Assembly (NCBI GenBank): GCA_910588625.1
Contig: CAJUQN010000007.1
Location: forward strand, 1-64,000
From: an uncultured Oscillospiraceae bacterium
GTDB taxonomy: Bacteria; Bacillota; Clostridia; Oscillospirales; Oscillospiraceae
DNA length: 64,000 bases
Direction: 5' to 3'
Under the pieces are notes generated by a model. The model was not told the DNA's origin. It saw only the letters and a program-made list of their open reading frames with translations, and did no database searches. Positions 7,176 to 15,732 of the stretch are shown piece after piece. The position numbers were made by a program, and so were the translations under genes. Every line of letters begins with the position of its first letter. Within the stretch, counting starts at the first letter, position 1.

Positions 7176-9686
7176 CTAAATAGAGCGGTAAGCATCGATG
7201 TTGTCAAAAGCGGCCCGGTTGATCTCATAAGAGAAAGCTTCCTCCAAGTCCATATCCGTATTGCCGAACAGCTCCGGGCAGTTAACGCTTCTCGCGATAA
7301 TGAACTGTTCTGCCTGCGTATCTTTGTTGTTGTCGCCCAGCACCAGCCGGATCTTTTCATAGTCATCGTAGAAATACTCCTGGAGCAGCGGTATGATTTG
7401 ATTCTCAAAGATATCCGCTAACTGCTCAATAGCCGGGTTATCCTTGAGCGGCATAAAATAACCATGGCCAATCGTATGTTCCCGGTCATAGAGGACGGTT
7501 ATTTTTTTGTTCATGCGTTCCAACAGCTCCTTGATGGAGATATCCTCCACGCTGACGCCCTCCAGCACTTTAGGATCAGGCTGCATTTCCCTAAATCGGA
7601 AGCGGCGGCGCAGGGCTGTATCTATGGTAGCGATGGAGCGGTCGGCCGTGTTCATGGTGCCAATCAGATACACGTTATCCGGGATACCGAAGGGTTTTTG
7701 TGAATATGGCAATTTAGCCGTTGTCCCTTCCGGCTGCCCAATCCGCTTCGATGGTTCCATCAGTGTGATCAACTCCCCAAAAATTTTGGAAATATTGCCA
7801 CGGTTGATCTCATCAATCACAAAGACATAATTGCTGTTTGGCTGTGCTTTGGGCTGGCCTTTAAAATGCTTCAACACCAACGCCATTGCATCAGCGGCAG
7901 AAATATTGAGTCTGTAGACTGAAGCGAGTGTCATCGTTGCGCCATTCAACGTGGTGATATCTTCATAGATGCCTTTTACCAGCCACTTTACCTGTCTCAA
8001 CCTCTTAAGTTCCTCGTATTCGTCATGCCATTCGTATTCGCCCGTGACCACACCGATCGCGTCAACAGTAGTCGAGCTATAGCAGGAAAATACCAGATCA
8101 CCCACCTTCATCCGATTTATAAAGGCATTCAAGACATTACGGCCGCCGTCAAAATACTCGGTTTCGTCTGTAATCATCTCCCCATAGCCGTCCCAGCCAA
8201 TCCGAATATGGTTATTCTCCATGCATTCTGTCCTGACAGGATTCTCTCCCGTTCCCCACAGGGACACCTTCCACACAACGGGAGCATCATTCAGCCCGAA
8301 TCCCTGGCGATCCTGCTTTGCGATTGGCTGGCTTGCACGATCACAAAAGGATTTGAAAACGCCGGGAGCGATTTCATATTCAATCCCTTTTGCGTCCTCA
8401 TCCCCCTGCTCCATAATCGGCCTGATCCCCTCAATGAACTCCTCATATCCATAGGACTGGTGGAAGGTAGTGAACTCAATCAGGCCGTCCGCTTTATAGC
8501 CACCATAGCGTTTGATCACATTCTCATACGGTTCCGACTGAATCTCGGCCAAGGGTTTATTTTCGATGATGGCAACTGCATAGATCACAGTGTGATAGGT
8601 CTTTCCGGTGCCGGGAGGGCCATATAAAATCGTGTTCTTGCCAGTGTCTACCCTAGAGCTCCCCTGCCCACTGAGAATTCCGCTTACCTTGCATGCCTCC
8701 TCTTGCGCCAGCTGGCTGCCATAATAGATAATGTCCATCGTCAGAAGATGGAATGCCGGATCCTGATAGCAAGCTTCGTCCAGCCGTGCCTTGCTCATCT
8801 CCCGCAGACCGGCATCCTTTTGGACAGCTTCCAGAACTTTTTCGCAAAGTTTGCTGTATTCCGTCAGTGCCAGTTCGGCTTTACTCCCTTGGGTCGTCTG
8901 CCGAACCGATTGGAAACCCAGCAGATTCGCAAAGTCTTTATACATTGTATATTTGTAGAGATAGTATTTCTCAGGATACTCAAATGCAAGATAAACGGAA
9001 ATTGCCCGTAAATCCTGATAGTGATTATTTGCCTTTCTTCGGCTTGGATCAGAGTTTCGATACCGCTCCAGACATTTATCACAGCCATCCCGAAATTCAG
9101 TATATCGCAGGGACAACGGCCTGCTCTCATCCAAAAGAATTCTGAACAGCTTTCGGACAGTTTCCGGCTCCTGCAGGGCAAAAGCACAGATCATTTTGTA
9201 GGGATAGTACATGGAGGAGGTCAGCAAATTTCCGCCGTCCTGTTTACCGTCCCGCGGACGCTTATACTTCTCCCCTGCCCAGCGCAATGCCTCCCGAAGC
9301 ATCCCGGCAAAATCCTCAGCCTCTATATTCCAATACTTTTTGTAGCGGCTGATTACCTCCCATTTATACCGTTCTTCATCATCCCTGCGGGGAAAGTCTG
9401 CCTTGTACGCAGAAATAACATCCTCAATCGTGGGGCGGCGGTACCCCTCGCCGACATACTCGTAGAGGCCGGTTCCAACGTTCAGGAAAAAAGCCGCATG
9501 ATGATCAGAAATCCCCTGATTTATCATATTGTAGCAATAGTCGCTGGGGATAATACTGGAGGGGTTCGTTCCAAATTTTTCATGGATAAGATTAATAATC
9601 TCCTGCCGCTTCATCCTCGTCCCCAAAGGCACATCCTTTAAGCATTCCCGAAATTGATCGATAATTAACATCTGATTGCCTGTCAC
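7176..9686 (-). CDS. mcrB: McrB, AAA+ GTPase of a McrBC-type system with an EVE-like insert
   Basis: The reading frame stays open to an ATG at 9797, but the GTG at 9686 is preferred because AAGGAG lies 8 bases upstream; this gives 836 residues. Counting from the GTG, an N-terminal winged or specificity region is followed by Walker A GPPGTGKT at 356-363, Walker B FVIDEIN at about 622-628, and the sensor-type MNTADRS at about 678-684. Between Walker A and B there is an insert of about 135 residues (roughly 471-608), containing VWKVSLWGTG, HIRIGWDGYG and VGDLVFSCYS, that resembles EVE/PUA-like modified-base readers. The McrB ring loads McrC onto modified DNA. It is the first gene of the defence operon. 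Confidence 0.92.
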   Translation of the reverse strand: MTGNQMLIIDQFRECLKDVPLGTRMKRQEIINLIHEKFGTNPSSIIPSDYCYNMINQGISDHHAAFFLNVGTGLYEYVGEGYRRPTIEDVISAYKADFPRRDDEERYKWEVISRYKKYWNIEAEDFAGMLREALRWAGEKYKRPRDGKQDGGNLLTSSMYYPYKMICAFALQEPETVRKLFRILLDESRPLSLRYTEFRDGCDKCLERYRNSDPSRRKANNHYQDLRAISVYLAFEYPEKYYLYKYTMYKDFANLLGFQSVRQTTQGSKAELALTEYSKLCEKVLEAVQKDAGLREMSKARLDEACYQDPAFHLLTMDIIYYGSQLAQEEACKVSGILSGQGSSRVDTGKNTILYGPPGTGKTYHTVIYAVAIIENKPLAEIQSEPYENVIKRYGGYKADGLIEFTTFHQSYGYEEFIEGIRPIMEQGDEDAKGIEYEIAPGVFKSFCDRASQPIAKQDRQGFGLNDAPVVWKVSLWGTGENPVRTECMENNHIRIGWDGYGEMITDETEYFDGGRNVLNAFINRMKVGDLVFSCYSSTTVDAIGVVTGEYEWHDEYEELKRLRQVKWLVKGIYEDITTLNGATMTLASVYRLNISAADAMALVLKHFKGQPKAQPNSNYVFVIDEINRGNISKIFGELITLMEPSKRIGQPEGTTAKLPYSQKPFGIPDNVYLIGTMNTADRSIATIDTALRRRFRFREMQPDPKVLEGVSVEDISIKELLERMNKKITVLYDREHTIGHGYFMPLKDNPAIEQLADIFENQIIPLLQEYFYDDYEKIRLVLGDNNKDTQAEQFIIARSVNCPELFGNTDMDLEEAFSYEINRAAFDNIDAYRSI

Positions 9687-9756
9687 GCTCAGCACTCCTT
9701 TTCGACACATTGATCGGTTTCTCCTGCTTGTTGGCAGCATCAGCATTGTATTTGTC

Positions 9757-9785
9757 ATTTTATCACATAATCCTTCTCTTGAAAA
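9757..9785 (-). promoter_or_regulatory. Possible promoter of the defence operon
   Basis: On the minus strand TTTTCA (9780-9785) and TAAAAT (9757-9762) are separated by 17 bases. Transcription would start near 9750, about 64 bases before the chosen mcrB GTG. The -35 match is weak, so this is tentative. Confidence 0.35.
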
Positions 9786-9805
9786 TACCTCATCCAAGTT
9801 CAGAA

Positions 9806-9834
9806 TTGTAATGTAGCCTCTGGCGTGCTACACT
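9806..9834 (+). promoter_or_regulatory. Possible promoter of the EamA-family gene
   Basis: TTGTAA (9806-9811) and TACACT (9829-9834) have a 17-base spacer and lie about 30 bases upstream of the ATG at 9865. The site is back to back with the proposed mcrB promoter. Confidence 0.4.
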
Positions 9835-9864
9835 ATGGGCAGAATCTTCATAGGAGTGATAAGC

Positions 9865-10278
9865 ATGTGGTTCATTTTTGCGCTGCTGTCCGCCGTATTT
9901 GCCGCGCTCACCTCCATCCTGGCCAAGGTGGGCATCGACGGCGTCAACTCCAACCTGGCCACCGCCATCCGCACCATGGTGGTGGTGGCCATGGCCTGGG
10001 GCATGGTGTTCCTCACCAACACCCAGGGCGGCATCCCGGAGATCAGCCGTAAAAGCTGGCTGTTCCTCATCCTGTCCGGACTGGCCACCGGCGCGTCTTG
10101 GCTGTGCTACTACCGCGCCATCCAGATTGGCGAGGTGTCCAAGGTGGTGCCCATCGACAAACTCAGCGTGGTCATCACGCTGGTGATGGCGGGGGTGTTT
10201 CTCCACGAGAAGTTCACGCCCAAGTCCGCCATTGGATGTCTCCTGATTGGCGCAGGCACGCTGGTTATGGTTCTGTGA
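9865..10278 (+). CDS. Single-domain EamA/DMT-family transporter
   Basis: This 137-residue membrane protein contains one EamA unit with four to five hydrophobic segments. Recognisable blocks are SAVFAALTSILAKVGI near the N-terminus, YYRAIQIGEVSKVVPIDKLS in the middle and FLHEKFTPKSAIGCLLI at the end. Full-length EamA transporters have two such units, so this one probably works as a dimer, as known for short DMT proteins. The substrate cannot be told. The ATG at 9865 follows AGGAG by 7 bases; an upstream in-frame ATG at 9835 lacks a ribosome site and overlaps the promoter. It precedes the MEMO-AMMECR1 gene by 44 bp and may be cotranscribed with it. Confidence 0.85.
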   Translation: MWFIFALLSAVFAALTSILAKVGIDGVNSNLATAIRTMVVVAMAWGMVFLTNTQGGIPEISRKSWLFLILSGLATGASWLCYYRAIQIGEVSKVVPIDKLSVVITLVMAGVFLHEKFTPKSAIGCLLIGAGTLVMVL

Positions 10279-10322
10279 AGCGATTCCACTTGCCAATGTT
10301 TTATTATGAAGGAGCGATTAAA

Positions 10323-11711
10323 ATGCCAATGATCGGAGCCGTCATTGTACCACACCCCCCTCTCATCATCCCCACCGTAGGCCGGGGCCAGGAGCAACAG
10401 GTCCAGGCCACCATTGACGCGTACCGCGCTGCCGCCCGGCGGGTGGCGGAATGGGAGCCGGAGGTTTTGATCATCTCATCCCCGCACGCCGTCATGTACG
10501 CCGACTATTTCCACATCTCCCCCGGCTCGGGCGCGTCCGGGAGCATGGCCTCCTTCGGCGCACCTCAGACACAGCTTTCGGTGAAGTATGACGCAGAACT
10601 TCGGCAGGAGTTGATCCGCCGGGCCGAGGCGGCGGGCCTCCAGGCCGGGACGCTGGGGGAGCGAGACCCGTCCCTGGACCACGGCACATTCCTGCCCCTC
10701 TATTTCCTCCGGGAGGCCAGGAGCACCTGCCCCATTCTTCGTATTGGCCTGTCATGCTTTTCTCCTTTACAGCATTATCAACTGGGACAGTGTATTGCGA
10801 AAGCAGTGGACAAGCTGGGCCGCAGGGCGGTGTTTGTGGCCAGCGGCGACCTGTCCCACAAGCTCCGGGACGACGGCCCCTATGGCTATGCCCCGGAGGG
10901 GCCGGTGTTCGACCGCCGGGTCACCGCCGCCATGGAATCCGGGGACTTCCTGCAATTTCTCACCATGGACCCGGCCCTGTGCGACCGGGCGGCGGAGTGC
11001 GGCCTACGCTCCTTCCAGATCATGGCCGGGGCGCTGGACGGCCTGGGCGTGATGCCGGAACTGCTCAGCTATGAGGGCGTCACCGGCGTAGGCTATGGCG
11101 TGGCCGTTTTCACCGTCACCGGCCCGGACGAGAACCGCCGGTTTGCCGCCCAGTGCGAGGAGATGGAGCGTATCCGCCTCGCGGAGCGCAAGGCCGCTGA
11201 GGACCCCTGGGTGCGGCTGGCCCGACTGTCACTGGAAACCTATGTGCGGACGGGCAAACGGATGGAACATCTGCCGGACGGCCTTCCCGCCGGGATGACA
11301 ACCAAGACCGCCGGGGCCTTTGTATCCCTCCACGCCCACGGGCAGCTCCGGGGCTGCATCGGCACCACCGGCCCCACCACTGGCAGCGTGGCCTGGGAGA
11401 TCGTGCAGAACGCCGTATCCGCCGGGGCACGGGATCCCCGTTTCCCGCCTGTAGGCACCGGGGAACTGGATCAGCTGGAGTACAGCGTGGACGTGCTGGG
11501 AGAGCCGGAGCCCATCTCCTCCCCCGCCCAGCTGGACGTGAAAAAATATGGTGTCATTGTGTCCTGCGGAAACCGCCGGGGCCTGCTGCTCCCCGACCTG
11601 GACGGCGTGGACACGGTGGAACAGCAAATTGATATCGCCCGCCAGAAGGGCGGTATCAGCACTCAGGAGAAGTACACCCTGGAACGGTTTGAGGTGGTGC
11701 GGCACACATGA
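10323..11711 (+). CDS. amrAB: MEMO-AMMECR1 fusion protein (AmmeMemoRadiSam system A and B parts)
   Basis: This 462-residue protein joins two families. Residues 1 to about 275 are a MEMO-like/extradiol-dioxygenase fold (VIVPHPPLIIPTVGRG start, ISSPHAV and GDLSHKLRDDGPYGY blocks with His ligands). Residues about 285-460 are AMMECR1, recognised by GAFVSLHAHGQLRGCIG and the ARDPRFPPV block. These families, together with the radical SAM protein encoded next, form a conserved cluster whose substrate is not established. The start ATG at 10323 follows GAAGGAG. Its stop overlaps the next start as ATGA (11708-11711), indicating coupled translation. Confidence 0.92.
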   Translation: MPMIGAVIVPHPPLIIPTVGRGQEQQVQATIDAYRAAARRVAEWEPEVLIISSPHAVMYADYFHISPGSGASGSMASFGAPQTQLSVKYDAELRQELIRRAEAAGLQAGTLGERDPSLDHGTFLPLYFLREARSTCPILRIGLSCFSPLQHYQLGQCIAKAVDKLGRRAVFVASGDLSHKLRDDGPYGYAPEGPVFDRRVTAAMESGDFLQFLTMDPALCDRAAECGLRSFQIMAGALDGLGVMPELLSYEGVTGVGYGVAVFTVTGPDENRRFAAQCEEMERIRLAERKAAEDPWVRLARLSLETYVRTGKRMEHLPDGLPAGMTTKTAGAFVSLHAHGQLRGCIGTTGPTTGSVAWEIVQNAVSAGARDPRFPPVGTGELDQLEYSVDVLGEPEPISSPAQLDVKKYGVIVSCGNRRGLLLPDLDGVDTVEQQIDIARQKGGISTQEKYTLERFEVVRHT

Positions 11712-12535
11712 GCGCGAGATGTGAATTGTGCTTCCATCGCTGCGAATTGGCAGAGGGACAGACCGGCTTCTGTCGGGCCAGGATCTGCCGGGATGGGGCC
11801 GTTGTGCCACTGAACTACGGAAAGCTCACCAGCCTGGCCCTGGATCCCATCGAAAAAAAGCCCCTGCGCCGTTTCCGGCCCAGGAGCCTGATTCTATCTG
11901 TGGGCAGCTTCGGCTGCAACCTCCGCTGTTCCTTCTGTCAAAACCATGAGATTTCCATGGCCGGGGACGGTATGATCCGAACGGTGGACGTGTCCCCGGA
12001 GCAGCTGGCGGACAAAGCAGAAGAGCTGATTTCCCAGGGAAACATCGGCGTGGCGTATACCTACAACGAGCCTCTGGTGGGCTACGAGTACGTCCGGGAC
12101 TGCGCCGCCCTTGTCCATGATCGGGGCATGGACAATGTGCTGGTCACCAACGGCACCATTGCGGAACAGCCCTGGCGGGAACTTCTCTCCCTCCTGGATG
12201 CCACCAACATCGACCTCAAGGGCTTCACCCTGGCGTGGTACCGCCGCCTGGGCGGCGATCTGGACACCGTGAAGCGCTCCATCACCCTGGCGGCGGAGCG
12301 GTGCCATGTGGAGGTCACCACCCTGCTGGTCCCCGGCGAAAACGACAGCGTGGCGGAAATTCACGCCCTGGCCCAATGGCTGGCGTCGGTGAATCCAGAT
12401 ATTCCCCTGCACCTGTCCCGGTTCTTCCCTCAATACGAAATGCAAGACCGCCCGCCCACCCCGGTGGAGGACGTGTACCGGCTGGCGGACGAAGCCCGTA
12501 TCTGGCTGACCTACGTCTACACGGGGAACTGTTGA
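11708..12535 (+). CDS. amrS: AmmeMemoRadiSam-system radical SAM enzyme
   Basis: This 275-residue radical SAM protein carries the CxxxCxxC cluster motif in GCNLRCSFCQNHEIS at about residues 69-83. An N-terminal Cys-rich start (CELCFHRCELAEGQTGFC) is typical of the pyruvate-formate-lyase-activase-like AmrS branch. It would use a [4Fe-4S] cluster and SAM to make a radical; the target in this system is unknown. It overlaps the MEMO-AMMECR1 gene by 4 bp, as expected for a functional pair. It is convergent with the ABC-class ATPase gene with only 11 bp between stops, and I see no clear terminator there. Confidence 0.92.
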   Translation: MSARCELCFHRCELAEGQTGFCRARICRDGAVVPLNYGKLTSLALDPIEKKPLRRFRPRSLILSVGSFGCNLRCSFCQNHEISMAGDGMIRTVDVSPEQLADKAEELISQGNIGVAYTYNEPLVGYEYVRDCAALVHDRGMDNVLVTNGTIAEQPWRELLSLLDATNIDLKGFTLAWYRRLGGDLDTVKRSITLAAERCHVEVTTLLVPGENDSVAEIHALAQWLASVNPDIPLHLSRFFPQYEMQDRPPTPVEDVYRLADEARIWLTYVYTGNC

Positions 12536-12546
12536 GGGGGCAAGCA

Positions 12547-14253
12547 TCAATACCGGTCAAAGCAGGCGAAAATCTCTTGTATCCGGGGCATGGTCAGTCC
12601 CGCGGGAACCACTCCGCCGCCGCAGACCGCCCCCAGGTCCTTCTCCCCTATGAGCTTCGCCAGCGTAGCCACAATGTCATCCACGTTCCGGCCCGCCAGG
12701 TGCTCTCGGGCATAGCGTGCCATATAGGCCAGCGCCCGGGTCTGGCCACCGTCCACCAGCTGCTCCACATAGCGCAGGTCCAGCTCCCGGTCGCCCACCG
12801 AGAAGGCGGTTTTGCCGAAGCACTTGACCTTCAACCGCTCCTGCCGATAGCCGTCCCCCCGGTAATTCTTCCGGGTTTGGCTGTCCCCAGACAGGTCGAT
12901 CACCCGGTTCCCGGTGGGCAGGTGGAACCCGGGTGCGGTCAGGCCAGGGACAGGATGCCCCTCCAGCGCCGCCCGGGCTTGGTCCGTGATGTCCCGGGCG
13001 TGGTAGGCATCCATCTGCACAACCTTGTCCGCGATGTGGAAATAGGCTCCGCAGCTTCCCACCACCAGAATCAGGGACACCCCAGCTTTATGCCACAGAT
13101 CCAGCGCCCGTTCCAAGAACGGGGTAATGGGCTCCTGGTCCCGGGCGATTACCGCCTGCATCAACTCGTCCCGCACCATGAAGTTGGTGGCGGAGGTGTC
13201 CTCGTCCATGAGCAGCACCCGGCTCCCTGCCTCCAGGGCCTCGGCGATGTTGGCCGCCTGGGAAGTGCTGCCGCTGGCGTCCAGGGTGGAGAATTCCGTG
13301 GTGTCCCGCCCGCTGGGCAGATGGTTGATAAACAGGGAGATGTCGGTGTCCGTCACCTTACGGCCGTCCTCTGCCCGGATCTTCACGGCGGTGGCGTCGG
13401 TGATGACGTACTCCCTACCGTCCCCGGCAATGTGGTCGTAGACGCCCCGCTCCAAGGCTTTCAGCAGGGTGGATTTTCCGTGATAGCCCCCTCCGGCGAT
13501 GAGAGTGATCCCCCGGCGCATCCCCATGCCCCGGACCGGGCCCCGGTGGGGCAGCTCCAGGGTCACCGCCATGGACTCCGGGGCCTGGAAGGGCACGGCG
13601 TTTTTCATGGGCCGATCGGACACACCGCTCTCCCGGGGCAGGACGGACCCGTCCGCCACGAAAGCGGCTAGCTCCAGCCGGGCCAGCTCCTCCCGGATGA
13701 AATGCTGGTCCTCCGCCAAATGGATGATCTGCTCCACTTCCCCTTTGGGGGCGCTGGCATATAGCAGGCCCTGCTCCACGCAGACAGGAAGAAAGTCAAA
13801 GAGGATTTTTTCCAGTTCCCGGGCGTTGATGGTCCGTCCATTAGCGGGAAAGCCCACCTCAAAACGCAGGGTGACAGCCCCGGCACGCACTTGACAGTCC
13901 GTCCGCTCCAATACCTCCTGGCCGGGGGTGGTGACTGCCAGCACACCGCTTTTGCCGGAGCCCTTCGCCTGCCGGGAGAACCGCCCCGCCTGACGGGCAA
14001 AGCGGCGAAGAAGGTAGTCCTCCAACGCCGTACGGTTCCACGGGGTTTCCCAGCAGTTTACCAGGAAGCCCGCTGTCCGATTGTCCACAGTTACGCTAAG
14101 TTGGGACGGCGCGGCGAAGGGGTCCCTCTGGACGTGCTCAATGTTCAGGACGTATTTCCCGAAGGACCAGCTCCCCGCTAGGGATTTGTAGGCAGGATAG
14201 CTCCTGTGGTCGATGGCCCGTAGGGCAGAGCGCAGTTCTTCCGCTGTTTTCAT
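12547..14253 (-). CDS. Predicted ABC-class ATPase (PF09818 family)
   Basis: This 568-residue soluble protein matches the ABC-class ATPase family of unknown function. The nucleotide site is GGGYHGKST (about residues 253-261), an unusual P-loop characteristic of the family. Further blocks are SLFINHLPSGRDTTEFSTLD, DASGSTSQAANIAEALEAG as signature-like region, and LLMDEDTSATNFM as Walker B region. No membrane segment is visible, so it is not a transporter subunit in the usual sense. A good sigma-A promoter lies about 50 bases upstream, but the ribosome site before the ATG is weak (GCGGTG). The biological role is not established. Confidence 0.88.
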   Translation of the reverse strand: MKTAEELRSALRAIDHRSYPAYKSLAGSWSFGKYVLNIEHVQRDPFAAPSQLSVTVDNRTAGFLVNCWETPWNRTALEDYLLRRFARQAGRFSRQAKGSGKSGVLAVTTPGQEVLERTDCQVRAGAVTLRFEVGFPANGRTINARELEKILFDFLPVCVEQGLLYASAPKGEVEQIIHLAEDQHFIREELARLELAAFVADGSVLPRESGVSDRPMKNAVPFQAPESMAVTLELPHRGPVRGMGMRRGITLIAGGGYHGKSTLLKALERGVYDHIAGDGREYVITDATAVKIRAEDGRKVTDTDISLFINHLPSGRDTTEFSTLDASGSTSQAANIAEALEAGSRVLLMDEDTSATNFMVRDELMQAVIARDQEPITPFLERALDLWHKAGVSLILVVGSCGAYFHIADKVVQMDAYHARDITDQARAALEGHPVPGLTAPGFHLPTGNRVIDLSGDSQTRKNYRGDGYRQERLKVKCFGKTAFSVGDRELDLRYVEQLVDGGQTRALAYMARYAREHLAGRNVDDIVATLAKLIGEKDLGAVCGGGVVPAGLTMPRIQEIFACFDRY

Positions 14254-14303
14254 GGCAAAACACCGCTTTCAGATGGTTTGTCGGCACCTCTGCCGGTTTC
14301 TTC

Positions 14304-14332
14304 ATGATATTAGCTTTTATCCCAAAAGTCAA
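14304..14332 (-). promoter_or_regulatory. Promoter of the ABC-class ATPase gene
   Basis: On the minus strand TTGACT (14327-14332), a 17-base spacer and TATCAT (14304-14309) give a good sigma-A promoter about 50 bases before the ATG at 14253. Confidence 0.65.
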
Positions 14333-14499
14333 GATAAGTGCGCCGCTTCTTTTTACGTTACTCCGGGAGCGCCACACAGACGCAAACCTCCCAGCAGGGC
14401 TTGTCCTTCTGAAGAATAAGCGTCTCCCCCGCCCTTGGGTATTTTCGGCGGCTCACTTCAATATGTGAAAATCTGCGAAGTATTTTCCCATTACACCCG

Positions 14500-14958
14500 T
14501 TGAAATTATCTGGTTTTTTGCTGGTACTTTTTGGCCCCTTGGTAGGGACAGAGGAACTGGGACATTTAGAGATGGTGGGCACACTGGTCCATCAGCTCAC
14601 TCGGAATCTAAACGAGGAGCAGATCAAGACTGCGGGATTTGATGCCTACTTTGTGGACCACACCACTGGTGTGTATCCTCAGTTTGCGTCTGGGTATCCC
14701 TGGTCTGCCTCTACCATGCAGATCACCGGCGACATTATTGCAGATTTGACTGAAGACTTGGCTGCAGAGCAGAAAGCCCGTCTTACCTATGACAATATTC
14801 TCCGTTTATCCGACGATCCGGACGTGAACAATGTCATCCGTTTTCTGCGGGAGCGGGAAATCGTTCATTTCCAGCGTTTCGGCGAAGCGATTGCCTTAGC
14901 CAAGGAGCGGATGGACCAAAAAAACGTCTATTTTACCAACCCAGCCTTCGACAAATAA
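14500..14958 (+). pseudogene. cotJC: 5'-truncated manganese catalase (CotJC-like) remnant
   Basis: From about 14545 the frame encodes the C-terminal two thirds of a CotJC/manganese-catalase protein: GTEELGHLEMVGT, FVDHTTGVYPQFASGYPW, AAEQKARLTYDNILRL and FLREREIVHFQRFGEA, with conserved metal-ligand Glu/His residues. The first roughly 55 family residues, including the first helix with its Glu ligand, are missing. The codons before 14545 (KLSGFLLVLFGPLV) do not look like the family, and no good ribosome site precedes the TTG at 14500. The usual partners cotJA and cotJB are absent. Probably a decaying spore-coat gene, although the remaining frame is undamaged. Confidence 0.75.
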
Positions 14959-14960
14959 GC

Positions 14961-15000
14961 AAAGAAGCGCCCATCTCAAATCCTAGGTGGGCGCTTCTTT
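14961..15000. terminator. Bidirectional terminator between the catalase remnant and the nuclease gene
   Basis: A perfect 13-bp stem, AAAGAAGCGCCCA (14961-14973) with TGGGCGCTTCTTT (14988-15000), and a 14-base loop. T-rich ends on both strands suit the convergent genes; it closes the long murD-to-nuclease unit. Confidence 0.85.
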
Positions 15001-15003
15001 CAT

Positions 15004-15732
15004 TCATTCTTCCCAACTATCACCTGTAGCATAGTCAATAACTACACCAGGCTGAACGTTATAGACATAGACATTGAAACAGACACCCTCCCCTTCATCC
15101 TCCACGGAAAAGGCCTCCATCTGAACACCGCTGGCCACCAAGTTGCTGCCAACAAAGATAGGCGTTACCCGGTAGAGCACATGGTTTTCCGTTTCCTCCA
15201 CGTAGTCATCCACCATATTCTCAAAGGGCAACATCCCAGTGACATTTAAGTATCTGGTTCCTGTAATAAGATTTTGCCGATTGGCGTTCTCTCCCGCCAG
15301 CTGATAGCCGATGAGATGGCAGCGATTGTATAAATATTTCCCATCTACGCAGTCATATTTTACCGTTTGCCACCCCGTGGGCTTCACCTGTCCGATTTCC
15401 CCCCGGGGCTCCGTAGGCATGGTATCCAGGCAGATATTGGCATAGGCCACGCCACACCTCCCCAATGAATCCAACTCACTATAGTTCTCAAATGGCTCCA
15501 GTGTCAAATCCTCAAGGTCAAAATCCGGTTGATTACCTTGAAGAATCACATAAGGCTCCCCGGCATATTCCGGAATCTCACTCAACGAAATCGACGGTGC
15601 TTCATCCTGCACCTGTATCCGTAGCCATGCGAATAGCATCAACAGCAGGACAAACACCACCGCAGACAACAGGTTTAAAGGTTTCCGGTTCCTCCGGGCC
15701 CTGCTCTGAGTCTTGGCCTTACCCTTACTCAT
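15004..15732 (-). CDS. Membrane-anchored DNA/RNA non-specific endonuclease
   Basis: This 242-residue protein has a basic N-terminus, one hydrophobic segment at about residues 22-40, and an extracellular nuclease domain of the EndA/streptodornase type. The core is YNRCHLIGYQLAGENANRQN at about residues 135-154: the His of the RxxH motif is the expected general base and the later Asn binds Mg. The C-terminal strand region resembles bacterial DNA-entry nucleases. It would degrade nucleic acid at the cell surface. Its start overlaps the aminotransferase stop by 8 bp, so it is the last gene of the upstream operon. Confidence 0.88.
   Translation of the reverse strand: MSKGKAKTQSRARRNRKPLNLLSAVVFVLLLMLFAWLRIQVQDEAPSISLSEIPEYAGEPYVILQGNQPDFDLEDLTLEPFENYSELDSLGRCGVAYANICLDTMPTEPRGEIGQVKPTGWQTVKYDCVDGKYLYNRCHLIGYQLAGENANRQNLITGTRYLNVTGMLPFENMVDDYVEETENHVLYRVTPIFVGSNLVASGVQMEAFSVEDEGEGVCFNVYVYNVQPGVVIDYATGDSWEE

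Noticed and set aside
1..9797. DISARM or BREX system
   Set aside because: There is a methyltransferase and a SNF2-like helicase, but no drmA, drmB, drmC, pglZ or brxC gene; Res and McrBC point to type III plus type IV restriction.
9687..9797. mcrB start at the ATG at 9797
   Set aside because: The first 37 codons carry no ribosome site and overlap the likely promoter, while the GTG at 9686 has AAGGAG 8 bases upstream.
12235..13671. A 478-residue plus-strand frame
   Set aside because: It overlaps the end of the radical SAM gene and runs antisense to the ABC-class ATPase; composition is typical of a shadow frame.
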